From Gemmatimonadota bacterium (lineage in GTDB: Bacteria > Gemmatimonadota > Gemmatimonadetes > Longimicrobiales > Gaopeijiaceae), in assembly GCA_007132965.1 (NCBI GenBank), contig SLNQ01000028.1:1-43759 (forward strand): DNA of 43,759 bases. Reading direction: 5' to 3'. Below the pieces are notes generated by a model. That model had not been told where the DNA came from and ran no database searches. It saw only the letters and a list, made by a program, of their open reading frames with translations. Below, in pieces: positions 24,322-33,061 of this stretch; position 1 is the stretch's first letter, and each line of letters opens with the position of its first letter. The position numbers and the translations under genes are program-made.

Positions 24322-27231
24322 TCAGTCGGGGGTCACGACCGTCACCGTCTCCAGGACCCCACTCACCAGGGCGTTCCCGTGTCCGTCCAGGCCCACGGCC
24401 AGCAGGGGATGGGTCCCCTCGGGGAAGTCGACTTCAGGGACCCACTCCAGGCTCCACCGCCAGCTCCGGCCGGTGGCGCCGCCTTCGTCGGCGGAAAGCT
24501 CGCTCACGTCGGCGCTCCCCAGCCACCTGGGCGTGCCATCGATGCGGGCAAAGAAGTGCACGACCTCGAAGACATCCTCGAAGGAGCCTGACTGCCCCGA
24601 GGCGGTGGCGTTCAGGGTCACGGCATCCGGCGCTTGCTCGCAGCTTCCACCGTCGGGGCGATCCGAGCGGCGGGCGCAGACGCTGCTCCCCTGGGCCTCC
24701 AGTAGCCAGCGTCCCACGCCCCCGGAGTCGTCCCGCTCGCTTGCCGAAAAGCTCAGCGGAGCGGTGTCGGTGGCCGAGACGTCCACCGCGATCCCTCCGG
24801 TGGCCTCCAGGCCGGCGGCGTCGCGGAGAACCACCGAGAAGGCGCCCAGTGTCTGCAGGACCTGGTTGGGGGCGTCGTCTCCGGTAACCCCTTCAGCCGA
24901 GATCACCACGGGCGCGGTCCACCGGGCCGTGGCCGTGCCCACCGGACTCCCGTCGAACCTGGCGCCCAGGGTGTCGGGAGGCACCAGCGGGATCGCACGT
25001 TCTCCCTCACCCCCCGAAGCCTGGAAGTTGTGTAGAAGGCCGGCCCGGTGGAGATCGACGTTGTCCGACGCCGGTGCCTCGACCTGAACGGTGGCTCCGG
25101 CCTCCAAGCCCCCCTCCACGACCACCTCTTCCACCTCGGGCGCCTCGGTGTCGCGCAGGATCCAACGGGTGAGTTGACTCGAGCGGTTTCCGGCCCGGTC
25201 CAGGACCCGTCCCTGGTAGACGAAGTAGCCGTCTCCCTGGGACGGCACCGCCCGATCCAGGCCGTCGGGGGCCGGCTGGCACGCCGAGGTGCCGGGGAAG
25301 GGACAGCTTGCGGACCCGTCCAGACCCGGAGCGAGCCGCCGAACAGTGGCCCGGGCGGGCACGGACGCAAACCCGCTGGCGTCGTCCTGCGCCCGGACGC
25401 GCCAGGTGGCGCCGGCAGGCGGGTTCACCATCCGGCTGGGGACCGCCTCCGAGGAGAACCTGACCTCCGGGGGAGTCAGGTCGATCCCCAGGAGAGCGCC
25501 CAGCTCACTGGCCAGTGGATTTCCATCCGAAGGCTCCAGGGCAATGACCCGGCGGTTGTCCAGGGCGTCCCGGTAGACCGCCACCGCCCGGTAGGCCGTG
25601 TTCCCGGTGGAGGCCGGCATATCGGCGCCTTGCTCAACCGCCGGGTGCGCCGCCAGCTCCTGGTCGCTCTCCTGGGCGGGGCCCACGTGAAAGCTCACCG
25701 TCTCCCCGCCCACACCGGTATCGGCCTCGCCCTCGAAGGCATCCCGGAACCGGAAGTCGGCTCCCACCCAGTTCTCCTGGCAGCACGCCATCTCGGCGCC
25801 CTGCTGCGGGAGCTGAAAGCGTCCGCCGGGCGGGGGCAGGTTGTCGATGCGGAGGTCTTCGACCACCACCACCGGAAGGCCGGTCACGGCATCGCCGTCA
25901 CCGTAACGGGCCGAGCGGACCCGGATCTGGTCGGTGGCGCCCGCCGGGGTCTGGTACTCCGCCACATTGGTGGAGTCGGGAGTGCCGGACGCGGGGAAGG
26001 TGGTCTGGAAGGGGGCCTCGCCTCCCACCCCCCGCGCCCGGAGAGCCGCGCCCCCGCTTCGACGGACCTCCAGGGTCACCGAGGTCACCACCCGGCCCGC
26101 ATTGTAGATCACCGGACGGATCTCGACGCCCAGGTCACCACCGACCCACTCCTCGCCTCCGGGTCCGGCGGTGGGCCCTCGCTGCGGATCCAGGTGAGCC
26201 AGGAAGGTATCCCGGTTGGTAAGCCGAACCGGGATCACCGAGGTCCAGATGTCATCCCCTCCCTCGCGGGTGGAGAGGCTGGCCTTCAGGTCGTGTTCGC
26301 CGTTGTTGAATCGGACCTGGCCGGTCTCCGGGTCGAACTCGTCACTCCGCACGCTGAAGGTGAGGGTGAAGGAGCTCCCGGCGGCGTCCTCCACCTGGGC
26401 GTCCATCGCCGCCGGCGCCCCGTCGGGGTTGAAGAGCTGTTGTCCCACCAACTCGTCGCCTAGGAGGAGCCGGACAGCTTCGGGGGTGTCTTCGCCCCGG
26501 TTCACCATGACCTCCACCTCGACCCTACCCCGGAAGTCGTCGGGATCCACCGATTCGGTTCCACCTGAGGGAAGCTCCCGCCGGAGCGAGGTGATGGTCA
26601 CCGTAGCGGTGAGCTCCGGCTCTCCTGCGAAGTCCGTGGTGGCCGTCTCTCCCGTCTCCACCTGCACCTCGGCCTCCGTTGACGGAAAGCTCACGTTCGT
26701 GGGGAATCCGGAGATGGTCACGGTGTAGCTTCCCCTCCGGAGGCCAGAGAGGTTGTACGCTCCGTCGCTCCCCGTGGTGGTGAGGATGCTGTCCGGCCCC
26801 TCGGCCCGAACCGTCACCCCTGAAAGGGCCCGATCCCGGGAGGTCACGGTCCCCCGGATGGCCGAGGTGCGGATGAAGCTGCCCAGGAAATCCAGCGTTA
26901 CGATCCGGCGCCCGGCATCCCGACCGATGACCGCGGTACGGGAGGTGGAGGAGAAGGAAGCGTCGGACGGGTATCCGCGGATGCTCACCACGTACGCACC
27001 GGTGGGCACGTCGGAGAAGGTGAAGCGACCGTTCTCGTCGGTGGTGGCGTCGCGAAGCTCGTCGCCACTCATCTCCACCGTCACGCCGGAAAGACCGACG
27101 CCCTCCACCATGACCATACCCCGCACCTCTCCCACCGGCAGCGGGGCGGTGCCGTCATCACAGGCGACGAGAAGGAGGGCCAGACCCAGCCAGAGAGCTG
27201 GACCCAACGTTGAGCTGAGAATACGACGCAC
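24322..27231 (-). CDS. Large Ig-like/carboxypeptidase-regulatory-like lipoprotein
   Basis: A 969-residue predicted surface or periplasmic lipoprotein. GTG 27231 (VRRILSS) has AGGA 6 nt upstream and places a clean signal LALLLVACDD at the N-terminus; the track start 36 residues earlier would bury it. After the lipid Cys come two tandem beta-sandwich repeats of the carboxypeptidase-regulatory/Cna-B-like kind (about 35-115 and 118-200). Each has G-x-V...LSGVTV, a DG/ENG-x-F/Y turn and G-[YF]-P-x-x-x-SF-x-ST. The rest looks like further beta-rich Ig-like modules with paired cysteines (CPFPGTSAC, CARRSDRPDGGSC). No enzymatic motif is visible. Function is unknown; adhesion or structural roles are only guesses. 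It is the last gene of a minus-strand run and convergent with purF. Confidence 0.7.
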   Translation of the reverse strand: MRRILSSTLGPALWLGLALLLVACDDGTAPLPVGEVRGMVMVEGVGLSGVTVEMSGDELRDATTDENGRFTFSDVPTGAYVVSIRGYPSDASFSSTSRTAVIGRDAGRRIVTLDFLGSFIRTSAIRGTVTSRDRALSGVTVRAEGPDSILTTTGSDGAYNLSGLRRGSYTVTISGFPTNVSFPSTEAEVQVETGETATTDFAGEPELTATVTITSLRRELPSGGTESVDPDDFRGRVEVEVMVNRGEDTPEAVRLLLGDELVGQQLFNPDGAPAAMDAQVEDAAGSSFTLTFSVRSDEFDPETGQVRFNNGEHDLKASLSTREGGDDIWTSVIPVRLTNRDTFLAHLDPQRGPTAGPGGEEWVGGDLGVEIRPVIYNAGRVVTSVTLEVRRSGGAALRARGVGGEAPFQTTFPASGTPDSTNVAEYQTPAGATDQIRVRSARYGDGDAVTGLPVVVVEDLRIDNLPPPGGRFQLPQQGAEMACCQENWVGADFRFRDAFEGEADTGVGGETVSFHVGPAQESDQELAAHPAVEQGADMPASTGNTAYRAVAVYRDALDNRRVIALEPSDGNPLASELGALLGIDLTPPEVRFSSEAVPSRMVNPPAGATWRVRAQDDASGFASVPARATVRRLAPGLDGSASCPFPGTSACQPAPDGLDRAVPSQGDGYFVYQGRVLDRAGNRSSQLTRWILRDTEAPEVEEVVVEGGLEAGATVQVEAPASDNVDLHRAGLLHNFQASGGEGERAIPLVPPDTLGARFDGSPVGTATARWTAPVVISAEGVTGDDAPNQVLQTLGAFSVVLRDAAGLEATGGIAVDVSATDTAPLSFSASERDDSGGVGRWLLEAQGSSVCARRSDRPDGGSCEQAPDAVTLNATASGQSGSFEDVFEVVHFFARIDGTPRWLGSADVSELSADEGGATGRSWRWSLEWVPEVDFPEGTHPLLAVGLDGHGNALVSGVLETVTVVTPD

Positions 27232-27450
27232 GCTTCGTCCTGCTTCAAGGGGCGTAGAACCGGGAACCCAGTCCCAGGGCTTTTCCGGGCCCGGAACTCC
27301 ACTATTGCTGGATCCCAGGAGGTGCAAGATGAGTGCCATGGCGCCCGCCTCCGAGAACCCCGGCGTCAGGCCAGCCCCGGGGACCCGGACCGCACCGCAG
27401 CGAGTGGGACGCTGAGCCTTCCGTCAGATTTCTGACCCCGGACTGCAGAT
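27232..27450. other. 219-bp gap between fbp and the lipoprotein gene
   Basis: No coding signal is supported. On the minus strand a TTGCAC lies about 100 nt upstream of the lipoprotein GTG, with only a poor -10 (AATAGT) at short spacing. Just after the fbp stop there is a 14-bp inverted repeat, listed separately. The 62-aa plus-strand ORF crossing this gap looks like a shadow. Confidence 0.4.
27423..27436. repeat. Perfect 14-bp inverted repeat after fbp
   Basis: GTCAGATTTCTGAC: arms GTCAGA/TCTGAC around TT, 14 bp beyond the fbp stop. It could fold as a short hairpin ending fbp transcription, but no U-tract follows. An operator for the downstream lipoprotein gene is the alternative. Confidence 0.4.
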
Positions 27451-28476
27451 TCACTCAGCCGCGGTGGCGGGCTCTGCCAGGAAGCCTTCCGCCAGGTCCA
27501 CCAACTCCGACGAGCCGATGAACAGGGGGGTGCGCTGGTGAAGGTCCCGGGGCTCCACGTCCAGGATGTCCTCCCGGCCGTTGGAGGCTCTCCCGCCGGC
27601 CTGTTCGGCCAGAAAGGCCAGGGGCGACGCCTCGTACAGGAGTCGCAGCTTCCCCTCCGGCTGCTTCGGGTCAGCGGGATACATGAAGAGCCCCCCCCGC
27701 AGGAGGGTGCGGTGGAAGTCGGCCACCAGCGAACCGATGTAGCGCGACGAGAAGCCGCCACCGTCAGGTGTTCCGTCGGTGCCCTTCAGGTGGTCCACGA
27801 GCCGCTGCATGCCCGGCTCCCACCGGGTATAGTAGGCTTCGTTTACCGAGTAGTACCGCGTGGGCCCATGGGGGATCCGGATGTCCTCGTGGCTCAGAAT
27901 GAACTCGCCGATGGAGGGATCCAGGGTAAAGCCGTGCACCCCGGCACCGGTGCTGTACACCAGCATGGTGGACGAACCGTAGACCACGTATCCGGCGGCC
28001 AGCTGTCGGCGACCCGACTGCAGGCAGTCTTCCTCGCTCCCCCGTTCGTTGTCGGTCACCTTCCGGTGCACCGAAAAGATGGTCCCGATGGAGACGTTCA
28101 CGTCGATGTTGGACGAGCCGTCCAGCGGATCGAAGAGGAGAACATAGCTTCCGGCCGGAAACTTATTGGGGATGGGAATGAAGTCCTCCACCTCCTCGCT
28201 CACCATGCAGCAGAGGTGACCGGTGTGGTCCATGGCCCGATAAATCACGTCCTGGGCGAAGACGTCCAGCTTCTGTACCGGCTCTCCCTGCACGTTCCGG
28301 TGACCGGCGCGGCCCAGGATGTCCACCAGGCCCGCCATGTTCACCTGGCGGGAAATGACCTTTGCCGCCAGCGCCATGTCGGTGAGGATGTTGCTGAACG
28401 CCCCCGAGGCCTCGGGCTTTCGCCGCTCCTCGTCGATGATGTGGCGGTCAATGGTAACGATGTGGGTATCGGGCAT
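27451..28476 (-). CDS. fbp: Fructose-1,6-bisphosphatase, class I
   Basis: Gluconeogenic hydrolysis of fructose-1,6-bisphosphate. The 341-residue protein carries the class I metal-binding signature [24 protein letters not shown]. It also has [23 protein letters not shown], the substrate block [17 protein letters not shown] and a C-terminal region ([13 protein letters not shown]). It lies 80 nt after comEC on the same strand and has no visible Shine-Dalgarno (CCTCCGCGCC before the ATG). The upstream region has a short AT-rich stretch (TTTTCACCTGTATTCC on the minus strand) that shares a 12-mer with the luxR/peptide intergenic palindrome. Confidence 0.96.
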   Translation of the reverse strand: MPDTHIVTIDRHIIDEERRKPEASGAFSNILTDMALAAKVISRQVNMAGLVDILGRAGHRNVQGEPVQKLDVFAQDVIYRAMDHTGHLCCMVSEEVEDFIPIPNKFPAGSYVLLFDPLDGSSNIDVNVSIGTIFSVHRKVTDNERGSEEDCLQSGRRQLAAGYVVYGSSTMLVYSTGAGVHGFTLDPSIGEFILSHEDIRIPHGPTRYYSVNEAYYTRWEPGMQRLVDHLKGTDGTPDGGGFSSRYIGSLVADFHRTLLRGGLFMYPADPKQPEGKLRLLYEASPLAFLAEQAGGRASNGREDILDVEPRDLHQRTPLFIGSSELVDLAEGFLAEPATAAE

Positions 28477-28510
28477 GGCGCGGAGGGGCTCGGGAAACTG
28501 GATTGGAATA

Positions 28511-28522
28511 CAGGTGAAAAGT
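28511..28522 (+). promoter_or_regulatory. 12-mer upstream of fbp identical to one arm of the 41.4-kb palindrome
   Basis: CAGGTGAAAAGT occurs here, 35-46 nt before the fbp ATG, and again at 41377-41388. There it forms the right arm plus one base of a perfect 23-bp palindrome. AT-rich 12-mers are expected to repeat rarely in so GC-rich a window. A shared regulator half-site or promoter element is possible. Confidence 0.35.
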
Positions 28523-28556
28523 ATGGCGTGGGTGGGGCATGCGACCAGTCCCGAGG

Positions 28557-30899
28557 CTATCGGCCGGTCCGCACCTGCACCGAGCCGTCACGGTGGATCC
28601 GCACCCTGAGGTCGCCGTCCCGGTCCGTCCGGTAGGTGGACACTCCGTGGCGGTCCAGCCGACGGATCACCTCCGGGTGGGGATGACCATACCGGTTGCC
28701 GTCCCCCACCCCGACCAGGGCCACCCGGGGCTCTGCCCGCGCCAGGAGGGCCTCCCCGGTGGAGGTCCGACTCCCGTGGTGTCCCACCTTCAGGACCGTG
28801 ACGCCTTGGGGCACGGCCGCCAGCGCCGCCTCCTCCACCCAGTGGTACGCGTCTCCGGTCAGGAGCACGGTGGCCTCCCCGTAGCGCACCATGAGCACGA
28901 TGGAAAGATCGTTCCAGTCGGACAGCTCCGGGTCGGCAGCGGTGTCCACGTCCGGGTGGAGCACCGTCAACTCCACGCCGTCCAGGGCCATCTCCAGCCC
29001 CGCCACGGCGGTCCACCACGAGGCCCCCCGAACCCGCGCCTCGGCCAGGGTCTCACGCCAGGCGGCACCGGGCACGGGCCGGGACGGATCCAGGACACCT
29101 CTCACGGGAAGCTCCCTCAACACCGCCGGCGCCCCGCCCACGTGGTCCAGGTGGGGGTGACTCAGGACCAGGACCTCGAGGCGACGAACGCCGTGTCGCC
29201 GAAGGTAGGGCACCACCCGCCGGTGGCCGGCGTCAAACCGGTCGCTGCGGGGGCCGGCGTCCACCACCATCCACCGATCCGACGGAAGGCGCAGGGCCAC
29301 CGCGTCGCCCTGCCCCACGTCCACCATGTGCACCTCCAGGGCCGCCGGGCCCGGTATGAGGGGCAGCAGAAGGAGGACCGCTACCGCCAGCGCCCCACTG
29401 CAGCTCCGGCGAACGGCTCCCCGGACCCGCCCCGGAAACCCGAGGCGGAAAATCAGCGATGAGGTCAGAGCCACCCCACCCCCCCAGTAGAGGGCCCTCC
29501 GGGAGACCCAGATGGAGGCCCCCGGCAACTCCGCGCACCAGCGCACCAGCGCCTCCACCACCGCCAACAGGAGCCCCACCCCTCCCGCCAGAAACGGCGC
29601 CAGTGGGCCCGGAAGAAGGGAGAGCAGGAGCGTCGCCCCCACGCCGGGGATGGCGGCGGCCACCACGGGCGCCACCGCCAGCGTCGCCGGGATCCCCACC
29701 ACCGAGATCCGGTCGAAGTGCCAAGCCAGCAGGGGCAGGGTGGGAAGGGTGGCCGCGGTGCCGGCCACCAGTCCGTCCGCCCCACCCTTGAGGATCCCCT
29801 CCGCCGGCCCCCGAACCTTCCGGCCCCGCACCAGCGGACGTCCCCGCCAGTGGCGCCATCCCTGGTCCACCCACCGCCCCAGGGGACCCCGGAGGAGCAC
29901 CAGCCCCGCCGTTCCGGCAAAGGAGAGCTGGAAGCCGATGGACCGCAGGTTCCGGGGGTCGGCCACCAGGAGGAGGAGGAGGGCCGAGGCCAGGGCCCCC
30001 ACCGGGACCACCGGTCGGCCCCGGATCCGGGCGCCGGCCAGGAGGGTCAGGATGAGGGCTGCCCGGACGGCCGCGTGGGGAGCCCCGATCCCCAGAACAT
30101 ACCCCCAGCACCCCAGGGCCGCCCCCAGGGCCGCGGGGCGACGCCGGAGCCCTACCAGCCGCAGCGCCCCCAGCAGGAGGCCCGCCACCACCCCCACGTG
30201 GAACCCGGAGATGGCCAGGAGATGGGCCGTCCCCGAAAGAGCGAAGGCCTCCCGGAGCCCCGGGTCCAGATGCTCTCGCCGGGCCAGGACCAGCGCCTCC
30301 ACCGTGGGGGCCCGCTGGCCCCAGAGCGCCGACATTCGCTCCTGCAACCCGCCCCGGATGGCCAGGAGCCGTCCGGCCAGGTCGCCGCCCTCGGCCACCT
30401 GGGGCACATCGAGAACCCGGAGGCGCCCGGCCCACTCGGCCCGTCCCTCGGGCGGGTGCCCCCTGCCCTCCCAGCGCACCCTGAGGCGCAGGGCGGCACC
30501 GGCCGGCGGCGCTTCCATCCCGCCGGTGACCAGGATCCGTACCACCTCCCGACACCCTCCGGGAAGCCCCGACTGTGGACGGAAAGGCACAGTGCGTCCC
30601 ACCTCGATGCGGCTCAAGGTGCGTCCTTCCACCCATCCCTCCCACCCGTCCGGGAGGGCCAGGCGGCAGTCTGCGGCATCCGCCTGGAGTACTGAGGAGG
30701 CCGCCACCCCCCCGGCCAGGAGCGCGAGGGTCCAGGCCACGGCCACCCCGAATGCGGGACGCGGCCATAGCAGAATGAGCGGTGCGGTGAGGAGGAGGGC
30801 CAGCAGCGCCGGTGGGGAGAAGGCGCCGAAGAGGATGAGGCCGACCCCGGTGGCGTAGGCCAGGGCCAGCCCGACGACGGGGGGCAGGTGGAGGCTCAA
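28557..30899 (-). CDS. comEC: ComEC/Rec2-family DNA uptake channel
   Basis: Inner-membrane channel that passes single-stranded DNA into the cytoplasm during natural transformation. The 780-residue protein has N-terminal hydrophobic helices and an OB-like soluble loop (about 75-185). The competence domain follows, with [22 protein letters not shown] (about 220-500, multiple helices). The C-terminal metallo-beta-lactamase domain (about 520-780) carries [32 protein letters not shown] and [10 protein letters not shown]. All three expected parts are present, so it looks intact. TTG 30899 is preceded by a GGGAGGGAGGA purine stretch. It lies 91 nt after the LapA-like gene. No other com gene is in the window. 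Confidence 0.93.
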   Translation of the reverse strand: MSLHLPPVVGLALAYATGVGLILFGAFSPPALLALLLTAPLILLWPRPAFGVAVAWTLALLAGGVAASSVLQADAADCRLALPDGWEGWVEGRTLSRIEVGRTVPFRPQSGLPGGCREVVRILVTGGMEAPPAGAALRLRVRWEGRGHPPEGRAEWAGRLRVLDVPQVAEGGDLAGRLLAIRGGLQERMSALWGQRAPTVEALVLARREHLDPGLREAFALSGTAHLLAISGFHVGVVAGLLLGALRLVGLRRRPAALGAALGCWGYVLGIGAPHAAVRAALILTLLAGARIRGRPVVPVGALASALLLLLVADPRNLRSIGFQLSFAGTAGLVLLRGPLGRWVDQGWRHWRGRPLVRGRKVRGPAEGILKGGADGLVAGTAATLPTLPLLAWHFDRISVVGIPATLAVAPVVAAAIPGVGATLLLSLLPGPLAPFLAGGVGLLLAVVEALVRWCAELPGASIWVSRRALYWGGGVALTSSLIFRLGFPGRVRGAVRRSCSGALAVAVLLLLPLIPGPAALEVHMVDVGQGDAVALRLPSDRWMVVDAGPRSDRFDAGHRRVVPYLRRHGVRRLEVLVLSHPHLDHVGGAPAVLRELPVRGVLDPSRPVPGAAWRETLAEARVRGASWWTAVAGLEMALDGVELTVLHPDVDTAADPELSDWNDLSIVLMVRYGEATVLLTGDAYHWVEEAALAAVPQGVTVLKVGHHGSRTSTGEALLARAEPRVALVGVGDGNRYGHPHPEVIRRLDRHGVSTYRTDRDGDLRVRIHRDGSVQVRTGR

Positions 30900-30990
30900 C
30901 TCCTCCCTCCCACCCCCGGCGGATCAGGGGGTCTCATGGATCGTCGGGGAGTCGGTGCCTCCTGTTGTGGCAGTTCGTGGTCCGGGGGCG

Positions 30991-31311
30991 TCAGCCCTCC
31001 TCGCCTCCGGCCTCGTCGGTGGCGAAGAGATCCCGCTGGTAGCGATCCACCCGCTGGCGTTCCTCCCGGTCCTCGGCCTCCAGCCGCTCCCGGAGGAACC
31101 GTCGGACCTTGAGGTCGGCGTGGACCCCCGCCAGGAGCATCACCAGCATGCCGATGAAGAGGGAGGCAAAGGCCACGTAGGTGAGGGGCACGCCGTAGAA
31201 GGTCCACAGCCCCAGGTCCACCGTCACTCGCTCTCCGCCGTTCCAACGGGCGAAGAGCATCACCATCACCAGAACCGCCAGGACCCCTGCAGCTCCGGCC
31301 AGCCGGCTCAC
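30991..31311 (-). CDS. Small LapA-domain (DUF1049-like) membrane protein
   Basis: A 106-residue protein with two hydrophobic helices (AGAAGVLAVLVMVMLFA and LTYVAFASLFIGMLVMLLAGV) joined by a short loop, WNGGERVTVDLGLWTFYGVPL. A charged cytoplasmic tail follows (VRRFLRERLEAEDREERQR). This N-x-x-x-V-x-x-DL...VPL pattern is the LapA/DUF1049 layout, linked in E. coli to lipopolysaccharide assembly; that function is only a family analogy here. The GTG overlaps the miaB stop (GTGA), so it is coupled to miaB. The acidic tail ends in EAGGEEG. Confidence 0.7.
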   Translation of the reverse strand: MSRLAGAAGVLAVLVMVMLFARWNGGERVTVDLGLWTFYGVPLTYVAFASLFIGMLVMLLAGVHADLKVRRFLRERLEAEDREERQRVDRYQRDLFATDEAGGEEG

Positions 31312-32804
31312 GCCCGTCCCGCCAGCGCCGGGGCCGTGAGTCGATCCCGCCCCTCCACCAGCTCGCCCCGGAAGGTGGCCCCTGTGGTTCCGGTGAGCGC
31401 CACGGTGGCGAACTCCCCGATCCGGGATTCCCCGGCGGGGAAGGCCACCACCTTGTTGCGGCGGGTCCGCCCCAGCAGGTGCCCCGGATCCCGGGCCTCC
31501 TTCTCGATGAGGACCTCCTCCACCCGGCCCACCTCGCTCCGGTTGATCTCGGCCTGGATCCCCCGGGCCACCTTGATGAGCTCCTCCAGCCGGGCCTGCG
31601 CTACCGCGTCGTCGACGAAGTCGTCGTCGGGGAAGCGGGTGGCCGGCGTCCCGTCCCGCAGGGAGTACTTGTAGGTGAAGGCGTCGTCGAAGCGCACCGT
31701 GCGCATGAGCTCCAGGGTGTCGCGGAACTCGGCGTCGGTCTCGCCGGGGAAGGCCACGATGATGTCGGTGGAGAGAGCGATGTCGGGAATGGCCTCCCGG
31801 ACCATCTCCACCTTCTCCAGAAACGACGCCACCGTGTAGCGCCGGACCATTCGCTTGAGGGTGCGGTCATTGCCGGCCTGGGCCGGGAGGTGGAGCTGCT
31901 CGCAGACCGCCTCCTCGGTGGCCATGACCTCCACCAGCTCCGGGGTCACGTCGTTGGGGTGGGGCGAGGTGAAGCGAACCCGCCGCAGGCCGTCGATCCG
32001 GGCCACCTCCCGGAGCAGCCGCGGAAAATCCCAGCCGTCGTGGCGGTACGAGTTCACCGTCTGGCCCAGGAGGGTCACCTCGGAGCGGCCCCCGGCCACC
32101 AGCGACCGGACCTCGTCCACGATCTCAAGGGGATCGCGGTTCTTTTCCGGACCCCGGACGTAGGGCACGATGCAGTAGGTGCAGCGGTGGTCGCAGCCGC
32201 GCTGGATGGGGATCCAGGCCGCCACCCCGGTGGTCCGGCGCTGCTCGAGCCCTTCGTAGTTCTCCCCGTCGTCCAGATCCAGGACGGCCAGCTGGATGCG
32301 CTCCTTTCCCCTCCGGCCCTGCGTCGATCCCGCAAAGGTGCCGGAGCCGGCGGGACGCTTCCGCGCAGGCGCCGGCGCGCCTCCGTCAGCGGTGAGCTCT
32401 CCGGCCTCCTCCGGCGCCTCGCCGGACTCGATGCGCCGGAGCTGTTCCGGCAGCGACCGATAGGCGTCGGGGCCCATGACCAGGTCCACGAAGGGGGCCT
32501 TCTTGAGCAGGTCAGTGCCCATCCGCTGCGCCATGCATCCGGTGACGCCCAGGACCATGTCGGGGCGCTCCTTCCTCAGTCCGTTGAGCTGCGACACCCG
32601 CCCCAGGACCCGCCGCTCGGCGTGGTCCCGGATGGCGCAGGTGTTCACCAGGACCACGTCGGCGTCCTCGGGCGCGTCTACCAACTGGTAGCCCTCGGCG
32701 CTCAGGATTCCCTCCATGAGCTCGCCGTCGGAGATGTTCATCTGGCAGCCGTAGGTCTCGACGTAGGCCCGTCGGCTTCGCTTGGGGCTGGCGTGCTGGG
32801 TCAT
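31308..32804 (-). CDS. miaB: tRNA-2-methylthio-N6-isopentenyladenosine methylthiotransferase
   Basis: Radical-SAM enzyme that methylthiolates i6A37 in tRNAs. It has the N-terminal UPF0004 domain with YVETYGCQMN and further cluster cysteines (VNTCAI, VTGCMAQ). The radical-SAM motif is RGCDHRCTYCIVPYVRG, and a C-terminal TRAM region covers about residues 430-495. The ORF track extends to 33068; ATG 32804 (MTQHASPKRSRRAYVE) gives 498 residues and starts just before the UPF0004 domain. Relative to E. coli MiaB there is about 40 extra residues of Ala/Gly/Pro/Arg-rich linker between the two domains. It heads the run miaB-lapA-comEC. Confidence 0.93.
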   Translation of the reverse strand: MTQHASPKRSRRAYVETYGCQMNISDGELMEGILSAEGYQLVDAPEDADVVLVNTCAIRDHAERRVLGRVSQLNGLRKERPDMVLGVTGCMAQRMGTDLLKKAPFVDLVMGPDAYRSLPEQLRRIESGEAPEEAGELTADGGAPAPARKRPAGSGTFAGSTQGRRGKERIQLAVLDLDDGENYEGLEQRRTTGVAAWIPIQRGCDHRCTYCIVPYVRGPEKNRDPLEIVDEVRSLVAGGRSEVTLLGQTVNSYRHDGWDFPRLLREVARIDGLRRVRFTSPHPNDVTPELVEVMATEEAVCEQLHLPAQAGNDRTLKRMVRRYTVASFLEKVEMVREAIPDIALSTDIIVAFPGETDAEFRDTLELMRTVRFDDAFTYKYSLRDGTPATRFPDDDFVDDAVAQARLEELIKVARGIQAEINRSEVGRVEEVLIEKEARDPGHLLGRTRRNKVVAFPAGESRIGEFATVALTGTTGATFRGELVEGRDRLTAPALAGRA

Positions 32805-33061
32805 GGGCTCGGGCGTTCGGTCACGAAAAACGAATAAGGGGATCCCGGGGCCGGCGCCATGCGCCGCTGGGACCGCATCGACCGTGGGGCTCAATTTAAC
32901 CGACCACCCGCACCGTGTATAGGCAAACGGTGGCCGCCCCGGGTCTCTCCACCGGTCGGGCTCGACGTTCCAGTCACATTCCGTTCCCATTTGACAGAAG
33001 TACTCTGTTTCGTGCAGATTTGGGTAGGCTCCCGAACATCGCCCCTGTCTGAGGATTACCC
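32805..33061. other. 257-bp divergent miaB/kaiC intergenic region
   Basis: This holds both promoters and no supported gene. On the minus strand TATACA and TTAAAT are -10-like candidates for miaB without a good -35. On the plus strand a perfect TTGACA serves kaiC (listed separately). A/T content is visibly higher than in the flanking genes. ACAGA-N5-TCTGT overlaps the kaiC -35 and could be a small operator. Confidence 0.5.
32991..33020 (+). promoter_or_regulatory. Probable promoter of the kaiC-kaiB-kinase operon
   Basis: TTGACA (32991-32996), an 18-nt spacer and CAGATT (33015-33020, a weak -10). The predicted leader is about 35 nt and ends in TGAGGAT, six bases before the TTG start of kaiC. 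The -35 overlaps a 15-bp imperfect inverted repeat with ACAGA/TCTGT arms. Confidence 0.5.

Noticed and set aside
25048-26463. 471-aa plus-strand ORF inside the lipoprotein gene
   Set aside because: The minus-strand frame has a signal peptide and repeat structure; the plus frame has neither.
29512-30858. 448-aa plus-strand ORF over comEC
   Set aside because: Pro/Arg/Ser-rich shadow; comEC has intact competence and metallo-beta-lactamase motifs.
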